From Paenibacillus glycinis (lineage in GTDB: Bacteria; Bacillota; Bacilli; Paenibacillales; Paenibacillaceae), in assembly GCF_009909185.1 (NCBI RefSeq), contig NZ_JAAAMV010000002.1:124001-188000 (forward strand): a stretch of DNA of 64,000 nt. Direction: 5' to 3'. The translations under genes and the position numbers were made by a program. This document shows, one piece after another, positions 33,484 through 41,884 of the stretch. Within the stretch, counting starts at the first letter, position 1. Each line of letters opens with the position of its first letter. The notes below the pieces were generated by a model. The model made no database searches. It was not told where the DNA came from and saw nothing but the letters and a program-made list of their open reading frames with translations.

Positions 33484-34030
33484 GGAGAACTCCTCCTGCT
33501 TGGTCCAGTTGGGGGGCAGGCGCGGCTTGGCTGCCATCGGATTCCGCCGCCAAGTATGCCGCGCATAATTTGAATACCAAACCGCCGATCACGCCGCCTG
33601 CCGTATTGAGCAGCAGATCGTCGACGTCGAAGGTGCCGATGGCGAATACGGCCTGCCCGCCTTCGAGCAGCAAGCTCAGGCCGAACGAAGCCAGCAACGT
33701 GCCGGTCAGCGGCATCCCGCCGTTCTTGGACAGCAAGCCGAGAAACAGGCCGAGGGGAGCGAAGATCGCGATATTCCCCACCAGGTTCATCAGGTCGTGC
33801 GGCGATTGGCCGTGTAGCGTCCTGGCGATTTCCTTGAAAGGCGTCAGGTTGCCGCCGTGCAGCTGCCAGCTGAGATAACCGGGGCTGTCCAAGCTCCTCA
33901 GGAGCTGGTGCCACAAATACTTGGCGTCGATGAGGCGGAATTTAAATAAAATGATTTCGAATAACGCGTATAGGTACATGGCAAGCAGCGCGCGAATCAT
34001 AAAGCCGTTCAACCGTCTGTTGGGTGTCAT
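33470..34030 (-). CDS. VanZ-like family membrane protein
   Basis: 186 residues with four to five membrane helices (ALLAMYLYALFEIILFKF; LMNLVGNIAIFAPLGLFLG; GTLLASFGLSLLLEGGQ; LLLNTAGGVIGGLVF). NxxxFxPLG and FDVDDLLLNTxGxxxG are the VanZ-family signatures. The C-terminal tail after 160 is polar. VanZ-like proteins are linked to low-level glycopeptide tolerance, though most have unknown roles. The start at 34030 follows GAGGAAACGAG. The gene shares its promoter type with the VanY-like gene at 40652. Confidence 0.9.
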   Translation of the reverse strand: MTPNRRLNGFMIRALLAMYLYALFEIILFKFRLIDAKYLWHQLLRSLDSPGYLSWQLHGGNLTPFKEIARTLHGQSPHDLMNLVGNIAIFAPLGLFLGLLSKNGGMPLTGTLLASFGLSLLLEGGQAVFAIGTFDVDDLLLNTAGGVIGGLVFKLCAAYLAAESDGSQAAPAPQLDQAGGVLHAKG

Positions 34031-34069
34031 CTCGTTTCCTCGCTTTCTTCCTGGCCTTTCTACCTCTTC

Positions 34070-34113
34070 AGCATAAGAAAAACAATTTAAAGAGAAAGTG
34101 GGTAAATCTTAAA
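34070..34113 (-). promoter_or_regulatory. probable VanR-type regulated promoter of the VanZ-sigma operon
   Basis: A 27-bp box (34113-34087, beginning TTTAAGATTTACCC) is followed after 10 bases by TTATGCT (34076-34070) as the -10. The VanY-like gene has the same box with about 20 of 27 identities and the same 10-base gap. Confidence 0.6.
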
Positions 34114-34202
34114 TAAATATAAAACTTGCGCCCCTCGCGAGCGCGAAAGCGTCTCTGCGACCAACCGGCGAACCGGCCGACCAACCGGCCGGCACAGAAA
34201 CG

Positions 34203-34229
34203 AAAAAACAGCCCGCGGCCCGGGCTGTT
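34203..34229 (-). terminator. intrinsic terminator of the second sugar ABC operon
   Basis: Stem AACAGCCCG/CGGGCTGTT followed by six T residues on the minus strand, just after the solute-binding gene stop at 34255. Short AACCGGC repeats lie beside it at 34160-34190. Confidence 0.85.
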
Positions 34230-34254
34230 CCTTCGTCGATTCCGATCGGCGCGT

Positions 34255-35583
34255 CTACTCGTTCAGAACGGTCGTGGCGCGGTTCTGGATCAGCTTCGCC
34301 GCTTCCTCCGCGGTCTTTTGCCCGCCGTAATACGCGTAGGCTTCCTCCCCGACGATCCCGACCACTTTGCCGTCCAGCTGCTCATAATTCGTCGTGGCAT
34401 GGAGAAGCTCCTTGAAGCGGGCGAATTCCTCGTCCGTCGCGGTCGCCGTTTGTCCGTTCGGCAGTTTGCGGGAGCCGCTCTTCACTTGTGCCGCCAGATC
34501 GTCCAGCTGCTTGTCGTTCACCGATTTGAGCAGCGAAAATCCTGCCCGCCCCTCAGCGGTTTGCCCTTCCTCGGACAGCAGGAAGGCGATGAATTTCCAG
34601 GCCGCCTCCTTCGCCGGGGACTTCGCCTGGATCGCGAACTGCATCACGGGGATGATCCGCATGCCGCTCGCCTCGCCGATGTGCGGCTTCGTCACGACGC
34701 GCGGATGGGCGAAATACGCATGCAGGCCGTCGATGATGTCTGCCGGCGATTGCACGACCGCCGAATAGAACAATTGCTTGCCCATGTCCGCCGGCTCCGA
34801 AGTCATGACCTTATCCGCGTAGATTTGGTCGACTTGCTTCAGCAAGCTCACGAATTCGGGAGCATCGAAGCTGGCTTTCTTGGCGTCGGCATCCACGAAT
34901 TTGGCGTAATTATCGACCACCATTTCTTGCAGCAGGACATCCGGCGGCATATCCGCCATGGCATATCGGCGTTCCTTGCCGCTCTGCTGCTCCTGCTGCA
35001 TGATCGCCTTCGCCGTCGTCACGAACTGCTCCCAGGTCCAGGTCGCTTCGTCGTAATCCGCCTGCGCGAGCGCGTCCCCGTCGCCCACGAAAGCCCGCAC
35101 GTTGAAGCCGGCCGGCATGGCGTACGTGCCGCCGTTCATCTTCACCGCGTTCAAGACGTTCATTTCCAAATCGCCTTTGTTCGGCAGAGCGTCCTTCGAC
35201 ATGAGATCGTCCATGTTCAGAAACAGCTTCTTGTCCACGTATTCCTCGATCGGCAAATTGTCCGTTTCATAAACATCCGCGCCTTTCCCCGACAGCAGCG
35301 CCGTATTCGTCGTCTTCTGGTACTTCTCGTAATCCTCGGGCTCGAATGTTTCGCCGATTTGTTTATACGCCTTGATTTGCAAATCGATCTCGGGATGCTT
35401 CGCTTCGAACTTCTTCTCCAGCGTCTGGTAGAAGGGGGTCAATTGCCGGACCGACAATGTCACGGTCGACGTTTCGCCTTCCGATCCCTTGTTGTCTGCC
35501 GTAGTCGCTTCCCCTTCGTCGCCGGAACTGCAGGCGGTCGTCAAGGTCAGGAACAACGCTGCCGTGCACAGCCATTTTTTCAT
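34255..35583 (-). CDS. extracellular solute-binding lipoprotein (family 1)
   Basis: 442 residues with a lipoprotein signal ending LTTACS, then a linker and a two-lobe binding fold (TFEPEDYEKYQKTTNTALLSG; AAWKFIAFLLSEEGQ is the conserved C-lobe helix). ATG at 35583 follows GGAGG. It is the last gene of an operon that runs permease, permease, HlyD-like adaptor, binding protein. The substrate is probably a sugar or oligosaccharide. No ATPase is encoded nearby. Confidence 0.93.
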   Translation of the reverse strand: MKKWLCTAALFLTLTTACSSGDEGEATTADNKGSEGETSTVTLSVRQLTPFYQTLEKKFEAKHPEIDLQIKAYKQIGETFEPEDYEKYQKTTNTALLSGKGADVYETDNLPIEEYVDKKLFLNMDDLMSKDALPNKGDLEMNVLNAVKMNGGTYAMPAGFNVRAFVGDGDALAQADYDEATWTWEQFVTTAKAIMQQEQQSGKERRYAMADMPPDVLLQEMVVDNYAKFVDADAKKASFDAPEFVSLLKQVDQIYADKVMTSEPADMGKQLFYSAVVQSPADIIDGLHAYFAHPRVVTKPHIGEASGMRIIPVMQFAIQAKSPAKEAAWKFIAFLLSEEGQTAEGRAGFSLLKSVNDKQLDDLAAQVKSGSRKLPNGQTATATDEEFARFKELLHATTNYEQLDGKVVGIVGEEAYAYYGGQKTAEEAAKLIQNRATTVLNE

Positions 35584-35623
35584 CGTTGAAATGCCTCCGT
35601 TTTGTTTATTCATCCTGCTTCGG

Positions 35624-36775
35624 TTACTGCAAGCGAACGCGGTTCCCGTCCTGGAGCGGTTCGCCGCTCTCGAGAACGATCCGTTCGTCCTCGCTCAGCA
35701 GGTCCGATTGGATCATCGTCTGGACGCCGTTCGTTTGCTCTTCCTGGATTCGCACTTGGCGGGCCGCAAAGACATTGCCGAGCGCCCCTCTCCGTTCTTC
35801 GACGACATAGACGAATGCGCCGTTGCCGTCGCGATGAATCGCCGCATTGGAGACGAGCAAGCCCGATTGCGGCGAAGGCTGCTTGAGCGCGAGCTTCGCC
35901 TCCTCGCCGCCTTGCAGGCCGGCGTCCGCGAGCTTCAGCTTGACGACCTGCATCGGGATCGGCGGCGCGTTCGCCCCATCGTCGCCGGCGGCGCGCAGCG
36001 GAGCTTCCTCCAGCTCGTCGATCGTTCCGGCGACGATGCGCGTCCGTTGCCCTTGAACGGTATGTACCTCGACGTCAAGCCGCTTCCCGACCGTCAAGCC
36101 CAGGTTGGCGATCAGCGCGCGATCCGCCGTCACCGCAAGCCGGTAGCCGAGGCTGCCGTTCGCGATGCGGATATCCGGTTCGCCGGAGGACGCCAATCCT
36201 TCGACGGCGTTCACCTGCGTGACCGTCCCGTCGAACGGCGCGCGGATTTCCCGCTCGGCGGCCAGCTTTTCGGTCAGATCGGCGATTTTCCGCTGCTGCG
36301 CGCCCAGATCGAGCTTCAAGGATTCGATCGCGCGTTTGGCTTTGCGAATCTCGAGCGCGTCTCCCCCCGCCGACGTCAGGATGAACTGGTCTTGGGCGTT
36401 CTGCAGCTCGATGTTTTGTTTCTCCGCGAAGGAGCGTTCGTCTTCCAATTCGCGTGCCGCGGACGCGCCGTCGTACGTGACGAGCAGCTGTCCTTTCTTC
36501 ACGCGCTCGCCTGTCTTCACCCGCACCTTCCGTACCTTCCAGCCGGCCGGGTTCGGCAGCTCCGCTTCCGAGTAGGGCTCGAGCCTGCCGCCGGCTTCGA
36601 GCGTGAACGCCAGGCTGCCGCGAACCGGTTGTTCCGTCCGCACCTTCGGCAGCGTCAACGATTGCAGCGTGTTGCCGAATAACGTCATGATCGCAAGCAG
36701 ACCCGCAAATACCGAGAAGGCGATCAAAATGATTCGTTTGCGCCTGCCGTCCGACCGCGCTGCTGCCAATTCCAT
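35624..36775 (-). CDS. HlyD/RND-type efflux adaptor (membrane fusion) protein
   Basis: 383 residues. One N-terminal membrane helix (IILIAFSVFAGLLAIMTLFG), a lipoyl-like half (VRKVRVKTGERVKKGQLLVTYD), a helical hairpin (about 105-185), the second lipoyl half (IRAPFDGTVTQVNAVEG), then beta-barrel and membrane-proximal domains. This is the layout of YknX/MacA-type adaptors that work with MacB-like ABC exporters. Here it lies between an importer permease and its binding protein, and no exporter partner is encoded in the window. The placement is odd and may link the importer to envelope stress. Confidence 0.9.
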   Translation of the reverse strand: MELAAARSDGRRKRIILIAFSVFAGLLAIMTLFGNTLQSLTLPKVRTEQPVRGSLAFTLEAGGRLEPYSEAELPNPAGWKVRKVRVKTGERVKKGQLLVTYDGASAARELEDERSFAEKQNIELQNAQDQFILTSAGGDALEIRKAKRAIESLKLDLGAQQRKIADLTEKLAAEREIRAPFDGTVTQVNAVEGLASSGEPDIRIANGSLGYRLAVTADRALIANLGLTVGKRLDVEVHTVQGQRTRIVAGTIDELEEAPLRAAGDDGANAPPIPMQVVKLKLADAGLQGGEEAKLALKQPSPQSGLLVSNAAIHRDGNGAFVYVVEERRGALGNVFAARQVRIQEEQTNGVQTMIQSDLLSEDERIVLESGEPLQDGNRVRLQ

Positions 36776-36847
36776 CTTCCGTCTTCTCCTCCGTTCGAAT
36801 GATCCGGCCGACCGCGATCCGCGGACGCCGTTCTTGCGCGGCCATGG

Positions 36848-37720
36848 TTATCCTTTGATGCCGGACAATTGGATGCCTTCGATAAAATACGTCTCCGCGT
36901 ACAAGAACAACAGCACCATCGGCGTCATGTACAGCATCGACGCGGCGAACGCGATCCCTTTCTCGGCGTTGATCCGCGATAAATAGACGGACAGCGGCTG
37001 CTGGAACGGATTATCCAGAAAAATCAGCGGCTGCTCGACCATGTTCCAATAATCGACGAACAAGAGAATCGCGAGCGAAGCCAAGCCCGGCTTGATCAGG
37101 GGCAGGATAATCGCGCGAAAGATCCGCAGGTGCCCGGCGCCGTCCATCTTGGCGGCTTCGAGATACGCGTAGGGAATATGCAGCGCGAACTGCCGAAGCA
37201 TGAACACGCCGAACGCCGCGAAGATGCCGGGCAAAATAATCGCGTTCGCGCTGTTCAGCAGCCCGAGCTTGCCGGCCATGATGTAATTCGGCACGAGCGT
37301 GACTTGGAACGGCATGAGCATCGTCAGCAGGTAGACGAGAAAAATCGTCTCCCGGCCGCGGAATTGCAGCTTGCCGAGCGCATAAGCGGCAAGCGCCGCG
37401 ATCAAGGTCTGCCCGGCGATTATCGGCGCCACCATGTATACCGAATTCCAGAACATCCGCAGATACCTCGGACTGCTCAGCAAAACCTCGCCGTACTGCT
37501 TCAAGGACACGAGATCCGGCAGCAATTTCAGGTTCGCGAACGGCGGCTCGTCCCCGGAAGCCGTCTTCACCTGCCCGATCGAGCCGTAGTTAATATCGAG
37601 CTCCTGCGCGGTCATGAGCGAATTGGTGAACGTGATCGCGATCGGACTCACGAACAGCAGCGCGATCATGCCGAGCACGAGCGTTAACGCGCTTTTTTGC
37701 AGCGACTTGGCGATGGGCAC
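36848..37720 (-). CDS. carbohydrate ABC transporter permease (MalG/CUT1-like)
   Basis: 290 residues with six membrane helices. The EAA loop reads YLEAAKMDGAGHLRIFRAI. The C-terminus FIEGIQLSGIKG is the usual MalG-type ending. It starts 12 bp after the stop of the partner permease gene and is followed by the HlyD-like gene after 72 bp. It has a larger periplasmic loop near 40-75 than the LplC-type permease at 25894, so the two importers belong to different subgroups. Confidence 0.93.
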   Translation of the reverse strand: MPIAKSLQKSALTLVLGMIALLFVSPIAITFTNSLMTAQELDINYGSIGQVKTASGDEPPFANLKLLPDLVSLKQYGEVLLSSPRYLRMFWNSVYMVAPIIAGQTLIAALAAYALGKLQFRGRETIFLVYLLTMLMPFQVTLVPNYIMAGKLGLLNSANAIILPGIFAAFGVFMLRQFALHIPYAYLEAAKMDGAGHLRIFRAIILPLIKPGLASLAILLFVDYWNMVEQPLIFLDNPFQQPLSVYLSRINAEKGIAFAASMLYMTPMVLLFLYAETYFIEGIQLSGIKG

Positions 37721-37732
37721 GCGCCCTCCCTC

Positions 37733-38662
37733 CTATTCCATGAACTGCCGATACCGGCGTTCGACCGCGAACAAGCCCAGGACGATCAGCAGGATGCCGC
37801 CCGCCATCAGCGTCGCCGCCGCGGTCAGTTTCTGAATGTCGAGCGACAGGAACATGTTGTTCATGTAATGCTGCAGCATATAGATGCTGTCATGCGGATA
37901 ATCCCCGGCGATCAAGTACGTCTCGCGAAATACTTTGAACGAGTTCATGATCGACATGATCGCGACCACGAACATCGCGGGGATGAGATACACCAGCGTG
38001 ATGCCGCTGAATCGCCGCCAGCGCCCCGCGCCTTCGATCTGCGCGGTCTCGTAGTAATCCTGCGGAATCTGCTGCAAGCCCGCCAAGAACAAGATGACGT
38101 TATAGCCGACGTTCTTCCACAGGTACACGACGACGACGACGTTGCGCGCCGATCCGGTCTTCATCCAATCCGTCCGCTCCCAGCCGAATGCGCTCAGCCA
38201 TGCGTTCAGCGAACCGTTCCAATCGATCAGTATCTGCCAGACCAGCACGATCGAAGCGACCGGGACGACGAGCGGCAGCACGTAAGCCGTCCGCAGCCAT
38301 CTCCGCAGATAAAGGCTCTTGTTCAACAGCAGCGCCAAGCCGAGCGATATCGCGAGATTGAGCGGAACGCCGACCGCGCTGAAGTAAGCGCTGTTGGCCG
38401 CCGCCTTGCGGAACGAACCGCTCGCCAGCAGCTCGCGATAATTCGCGAGACCGGCGAAATGCCCGTCCACCGGACTGTCCAGCACCGAGTAGAAGACGCC
38501 CATCGCGAACGGAATCAGATAGAACAGCGCGAATCCGGCGCCGCTCGGAGCCAGAAACAGCCATGCCGCAGCCGCGTCCGTGCGATGCCGCCGCGCCGGC
38601 CATCGCCCCGTTTTCCATCCCTGCCATCTCTTCCTCACATTCTGTATCCACCTGCCTTTCAT
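37733..38662 (-). CDS. sugar ABC transporter permease (MalF/CUT1-like)
   Basis: 309 residues with a basic N-terminus (ARRHRTDAAAAWLFLAPSG) and six membrane helices; the EAA loop is DYYETAQIEGAGRWRRFSGI. The first gene of the second importer operon, 80 bp after the histidine-kinase gene. GTTGAGGC precedes the ATG at 38662. A VanY-promoter-like box at 38669-38713 would place transcription start almost at this ATG, so either the message is leaderless from it or the resemblance is chance. Confidence 0.92.
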   Translation of the reverse strand: MKGRWIQNVRKRWQGWKTGRWPARRHRTDAAAAWLFLAPSGAGFALFYLIPFAMGVFYSVLDSPVDGHFAGLANYRELLASGSFRKAAANSAYFSAVGVPLNLAISLGLALLLNKSLYLRRWLRTAYVLPLVVPVASIVLVWQILIDWNGSLNAWLSAFGWERTDWMKTGSARNVVVVVYLWKNVGYNVILFLAGLQQIPQDYYETAQIEGAGRWRRFSGITLVYLIPAMFVVAIMSIMNSFKVFRETYLIAGDYPHDSIYMLQHYMNNMFLSLDIQKLTAAATLMAGGILLIVLGLFAVERRYRQFME

Positions 38663-38668
38663 GCCTCA

Positions 38669-38713
38669 ACAATAAAGCGGACGGATAAAGAAAGAAGTAG
38701 GCGAAAGATTAAA
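38669..38713 (-). promoter_or_regulatory. possible third VanR-type promoter box
   Basis: A 28-bp stretch starting TTTAATCTTTCGCC with a TTATTGT -10-like sequence nine to ten bases beyond. Weaker match than those at 34070-34113 and 41623-41666. Confidence 0.35.
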
Positions 38714-38741
38714 TTTCCCTAAAACGGCGGCGACTCGGCGT

Positions 38742-39830
38742 CTACCGGCACGGCAGCCGCACTTCGAACATGGTGCGGATCAGGCTGCTCTGGGCCGAGA
38801 TGTCGCCCTGATGCTGCTCGACGATATTCTTCGCGATGAACAGGCCGAGCCCGGTGCTCCCCTCTTGATGCGTTCGCGCATGATCGCCGGTGTAGAACAT
38901 GTCGAAAATATAAGGCAGCTCCTCCGCGGGAATGGAATCGCCGTAGTTGATCACCTGAATCGTCGCCTCGTCCGCATTCGCCGTGCAGCGAATATCGACG
39001 AATTGGCCGTCCTTGCCGTAGCGCACGGCATTGGTCAGCAGATTCTCGAAGACGCGCGCGAGCAGCTCGCCGTTTCCTTGGATGCACACGCCGGGCGGCA
39101 CCTCCAGCCGGGTCGTCAGGCCGCCGCGCTCGAACACGGGAAAGAGCTCCTCGTTCAGTTGAACGAGCAGCTCGCTGAGATCGATCGTTTTCTTGTCGAC
39201 GGCCAGCTTGCCGTAGTTCATGCGGGTGATCTCGAACAGCTCGTCGATCAGCCGCTCGAGCCGCTGGGACTTCGCGAACGAGATATTCGCGTAATGCTTC
39301 ATCTCCGCCGCCGACAATCCGTCGTCGCGAATGATGTAATCCAGATACCCGAGCACGGACGTCAGCGGCGTGCGCAGGTCATGCGCCAGGTTCAGGACCA
39401 GCTGTTCCTTGCTGTTCTCGGCAAAGTCTCCCCGCTCCAAAGCATCCTGCAATTTCACGCTGGCGAGGTTGATGTCCCTGGCGATCGCGCCGAATTCGTC
39501 CGTCGAGGGGATACGGACGCGATTGTTGAAGTCGCCGTTCGCGAGCTGGTTGATGCCGCTCGAGATCTCGCGGAAATACCCGGCGTACCGCTTGGTCAGC
39601 ACGAAGAAGAAATAGACGGACAGCGGGATGAAGATGATCAGGAAGAAGTTGACGTCGCCGATGTCCCGGATGAAATACCGCACCTTCGTCAGCGGATTCT
39701 CGACCTTGGTCGTATAGTAGTAAAGCTGCAGCGCTTTGTAGATCGCATACGTGATCCCTGCGGCGCACAGCATGCTCAGACCGAACAGCAGAATCATTTT
39801 GAAACGGAAACTCCGGATGATGTCAGCCAT
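38742..39830 (-). CDS. VanS-like sensor histidine kinase
   Basis: 362 residues. Two membrane helices (about 10-35 and 60-80) bound a short extracytoplasmic loop, followed by HAMP, a HisKA domain with LNLAHDLRTPLTSVLGYLDY (the His is phosphorylated) and a HATPase domain ending GSTGLGLFIAKNIVEQH. The layout and length match VanS/BaeS-type kinases. It overlaps the response regulator gene by 8 bp (39823-39830). The nearby VanZ and VanY-like genes support a role in sensing cell-wall stress or glycopeptide-like compounds; that link is inference. Confidence 0.93.
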   Translation of the reverse strand: MADIIRSFRFKMILLFGLSMLCAAGITYAIYKALQLYYYTTKVENPLTKVRYFIRDIGDVNFFLIIFIPLSVYFFFVLTKRYAGYFREISSGINQLANGDFNNRVRIPSTDEFGAIARDINLASVKLQDALERGDFAENSKEQLVLNLAHDLRTPLTSVLGYLDYIIRDDGLSAAEMKHYANISFAKSQRLERLIDELFEITRMNYGKLAVDKKTIDLSELLVQLNEELFPVFERGGLTTRLEVPPGVCIQGNGELLARVFENLLTNAVRYGKDGQFVDIRCTANADEATIQVINYGDSIPAEELPYIFDMFYTGDHARTHQEGSTGLGLFIAKNIVEQHQGDISAQSSLIRTMFEVRLPCR

Positions 39831-40515
39831 TGAACGTATACCCCACTCCCCAGACGGTTTTGATCAATTTGGTTTTCTGCGCGTCTTCCTTGAGCTTCTT
39901 CCGCAAGGTGCGAATATGCACCATGACCGTGTTGCTGCCTTCGTAATAGGTTTCGCCCCATACGTGCTCGAAAATGTTTTCCGAGCTGTACACCTTCTTC
40001 GGATAGCTGGCCAGCAGAAGCAGGATGTCGAATTCCTTCGGCGTCAGCTCGATCGGCTCGCCGTACAAGAAGACGGCGCGTTCGTCGGGATGGATGACCA
40101 GTCCGCCGGCTTCGATCGTCTGCTTGTTCGCGGGCGCGGACGCGTTGAACTGCTTCGCCCGCCTGAGCTGGGCATTGACCCGCGCCACCAGCTCCATCGG
40201 GTTGAACGGCTTGGTCACGTAATCGTCCGCCCCCCTGACGAGTCCCGCGATCTTGTCGAGATCGCTCGCCTTGGCGCTCAAGAAGATGATCGGCAGATGA
40301 TGCTGCTCGCGAATTTGCCTGGTGACCTCGTACCCGTCGAGCTTGGGCATCATGATGTCCAAGATCGCCAGATCGACGGCATTCGCCTGCATCGCGGAGA
40401 CCGCCTGCTGGCCGTCGTATACTTTCAGGCAGCGGTAACCTTCCTTCTCCAGATGCAGCCCGATCAGATCGGCGATCTCCGCTTCGTCGTCGGCGATCAA
40501 TATGGTGATCGACAC
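39823..40515 (-). CDS. VanR/OmpR-family response regulator
   Basis: 230 residues. The receiver domain has D9/D10, phosphoacceptor D53 (ILDIMMPKLDG) and K102-type lysine in DDYVTKPF; a winged helix follows (about 130-228, LTPKEFDILLLLASYPKKVY, NTVMVHIRTLRKKL). First gene of the two-component operon. Candidate targets are the boxes at 34087-34113 and 41640-41666, whose direct-repeat-like T-rich form is usual for OmpR-type regulators. No such box is found upstream of this gene itself. Confidence 0.93.
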   Translation of the reverse strand: MSITILIADDEAEIADLIGLHLEKEGYRCLKVYDGQQAVSAMQANAVDLAILDIMMPKLDGYEVTRQIREQHHLPIIFLSAKASDLDKIAGLVRGADDYVTKPFNPMELVARVNAQLRRAKQFNASAPANKQTIEAGGLVIHPDERAVFLYGEPIELTPKEFDILLLLASYPKKVYSSENIFEHVWGETYYEGSNTVMVHIRTLRKKLKEDAQKTKLIKTVWGVGYTFNG

Positions 40516-40565
40516 ACTCTTCCCCCCTGCCTTTCGTCATAGGCGGCCATCATCGTCCGCAGGCC

Positions 40566-40601
40566 AAAAAGCCCGTTCATGCCGTGATCAGCTGGACGGG
40601 C
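40566..40601 (-). terminator. intrinsic terminator after the VanY-like gene
   Basis: Stem GCCCGT(CCA)/(TGA)ACGGGC with a 13-base loop and five T residues on the minus strand, between the VanY-like stop (40652) and the response regulator start (40515). Confidence 0.7.
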
Positions 40602-40651
40602 CGTTTCGTGCCGTAGGTTAGGCTTGCTTGGTTGCGGTCGGCTATGCGCGC

Positions 40652-41572
40652 TTATAGTCTCACGGTGACGATGACGCCGTCCGTGTTGTTGCCGGATATG
40701 TCGTAGCTGCCCTTCGCCGGCACATGCAGGGTCGTATCCTCCGCGACCGGGAAATAGAAGATCTCGTAGGTTTTCCCGTCGACCGTGACGGACGCCTTCT
40801 GCTGTGCTTTCAGATAAGCCAGATACTCTTCCAAGACAAAATCATGATCCGCCATGATGGCGCTGTGCGGCAACCCGACGTACCGGAAATGCCAAGGCTC
40901 GAACAAGATGCCCGTCACGGCCGTCTTGTTCGCCGGGTAACGCAAGGTGAATCCGTATTTCCACGCGTTCTCCGTCAACCATTTTCCTTCGGGGGCGTCG
41001 CTCATCTCCCCCAAGGTGGAACCGACATCGAGCGACAAGCCCAGGTTATGCTCGCTGTAGCCGGCGGGCATCGCGTAATCGGCGCCCATTTGCCGGTAGA
41101 GCTCGTCCTGCTTGGTCTCGTCCCGGTAGCCGCTGCTGACGATAAAATGCTTCACGCCTTCGCCCGCCGCCGCGTCGACCATCGTCGAGAATTTCTCGGC
41201 CAAGTCCGGCGACAGCATGATCGAGCTGTCCAGCAAGCCGAAGCCGTCCAGCAGCTCCTTATGCCGGTATAAGTTGACCGCTTCGGTCTCCGCGCCGCCC
41301 TCCGGCACGGGATTGTCCTTGTTGACCAGCAAGAGATCGCCCCGGTGAACCTGATCCCGGGTCACGTCGATATTCATTTCCGATTCGGATGCATCCGTCT
41401 CCTGCGCGTGTTTATCGGATGCCGGCGCCAGCTCCGGTCCGGAAGCCGGATCCGGCCCGGAGGCTTGATCGGACGACTGGACTTGTCCGGAATCCGCCGG
41501 CGGTCGTTCGCGGTCCGCTTCCGATTTGTGCTGCGACGCCCGGTAGCCGATCAGCAGCAGGACGGCAAGCAC
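40652..41572 (-). CDS. D-alanyl-D-alanine carboxypeptidase, VanY family, with disrupted signal peptide
   Basis: The mature part is intact: a Pro/Ser-rich linker, then the LAS-peptidase zinc domain with SSGYRDETKQDELYRQ, SEHNLGLSLDV (His/Asp ligands) and EPWHFRYVG. It should trim the terminal D-Ala of peptidoglycan stem peptides at the cell surface. The best start is ATG at 41590 (AGGAGG upstream), but the fourth codon is TGA (41581-41579): M-K-K-stop-I-V-V-L-A-V-L-L-L. A TGG codon there would give a normal signal peptide. Restart at GTG 41572 gives 306 residues but has no ribosome binding site and loses the basic n-region. Pseudogene or sequence error are both possible. Confidence 0.8.
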   Translation of the reverse strand: MLAVLLLIGYRASQHKSEADRERPPADSGQVQSSDQASGPDPASGPELAPASDKHAQETDASESEMNIDVTRDQVHRGDLLLVNKDNPVPEGGAETEAVNLYRHKELLDGFGLLDSSIMLSPDLAEKFSTMVDAAAGEGVKHFIVSSGYRDETKQDELYRQMGADYAMPAGYSEHNLGLSLDVGSTLGEMSDAPEGKWLTENAWKYGFTLRYPANKTAVTGILFEPWHFRYVGLPHSAIMADHDFVLEEYLAYLKAQQKASVTVDGKTYEIFYFPVAEDTTLHVPAKGSYDISGNNTDGVIVTVRL

Positions 41573-41622
41573 TACGATTCATTTCTTCATTGCAATGTTC
41601 CTCCTGAACGTTCGTCTGTCCC

Positions 41623-41666
41623 AGCATAAGGCGAACTAGTTAAAAAGAAAACGCGTTAAACCTAAA
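41623..41666 (-). promoter_or_regulatory. probable VanR-type regulated promoter of the VanY-like gene
   Basis: Box at 41666-41640 (beginning TTTAGGTTTAACGC and ending TTTAA) then 10 bases and TTATGCT at 41629-41623. The same arrangement precedes the VanZ-sigma operon. Confidence 0.6.
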
Positions 41667-41730
41667 ATATTTCTTAAATTCCGTACCGGAATGAGCGGCG
41701 CGACGCGGTCCCGGACGCCCCGGCGGACGG

Positions 41731-41764
41731 CAAAAACCCCCGACCTTTCCAGATCGAGGGTTTT
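41731..41764 (-). terminator. intrinsic terminator, probably for the aldo/keto reductase gene
   Basis: Stem AAAACCCCCGA/TCGAGGGTTTT with one mismatch and T runs on both sides. It is 120 bases beyond the stop of the gene at 41885. Confidence 0.7.
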
Positions 41765-41884
41765 CGCTTAGATGAACCATGCACATGCAGACTGGGGATA
41801 TTCGCTTGCTTCGAGCATCGAATGCACAGGTCGGGGATGCTTGCTTGTACGGCGCATTCGACGAACGCGCACCTCGGGAAGACG

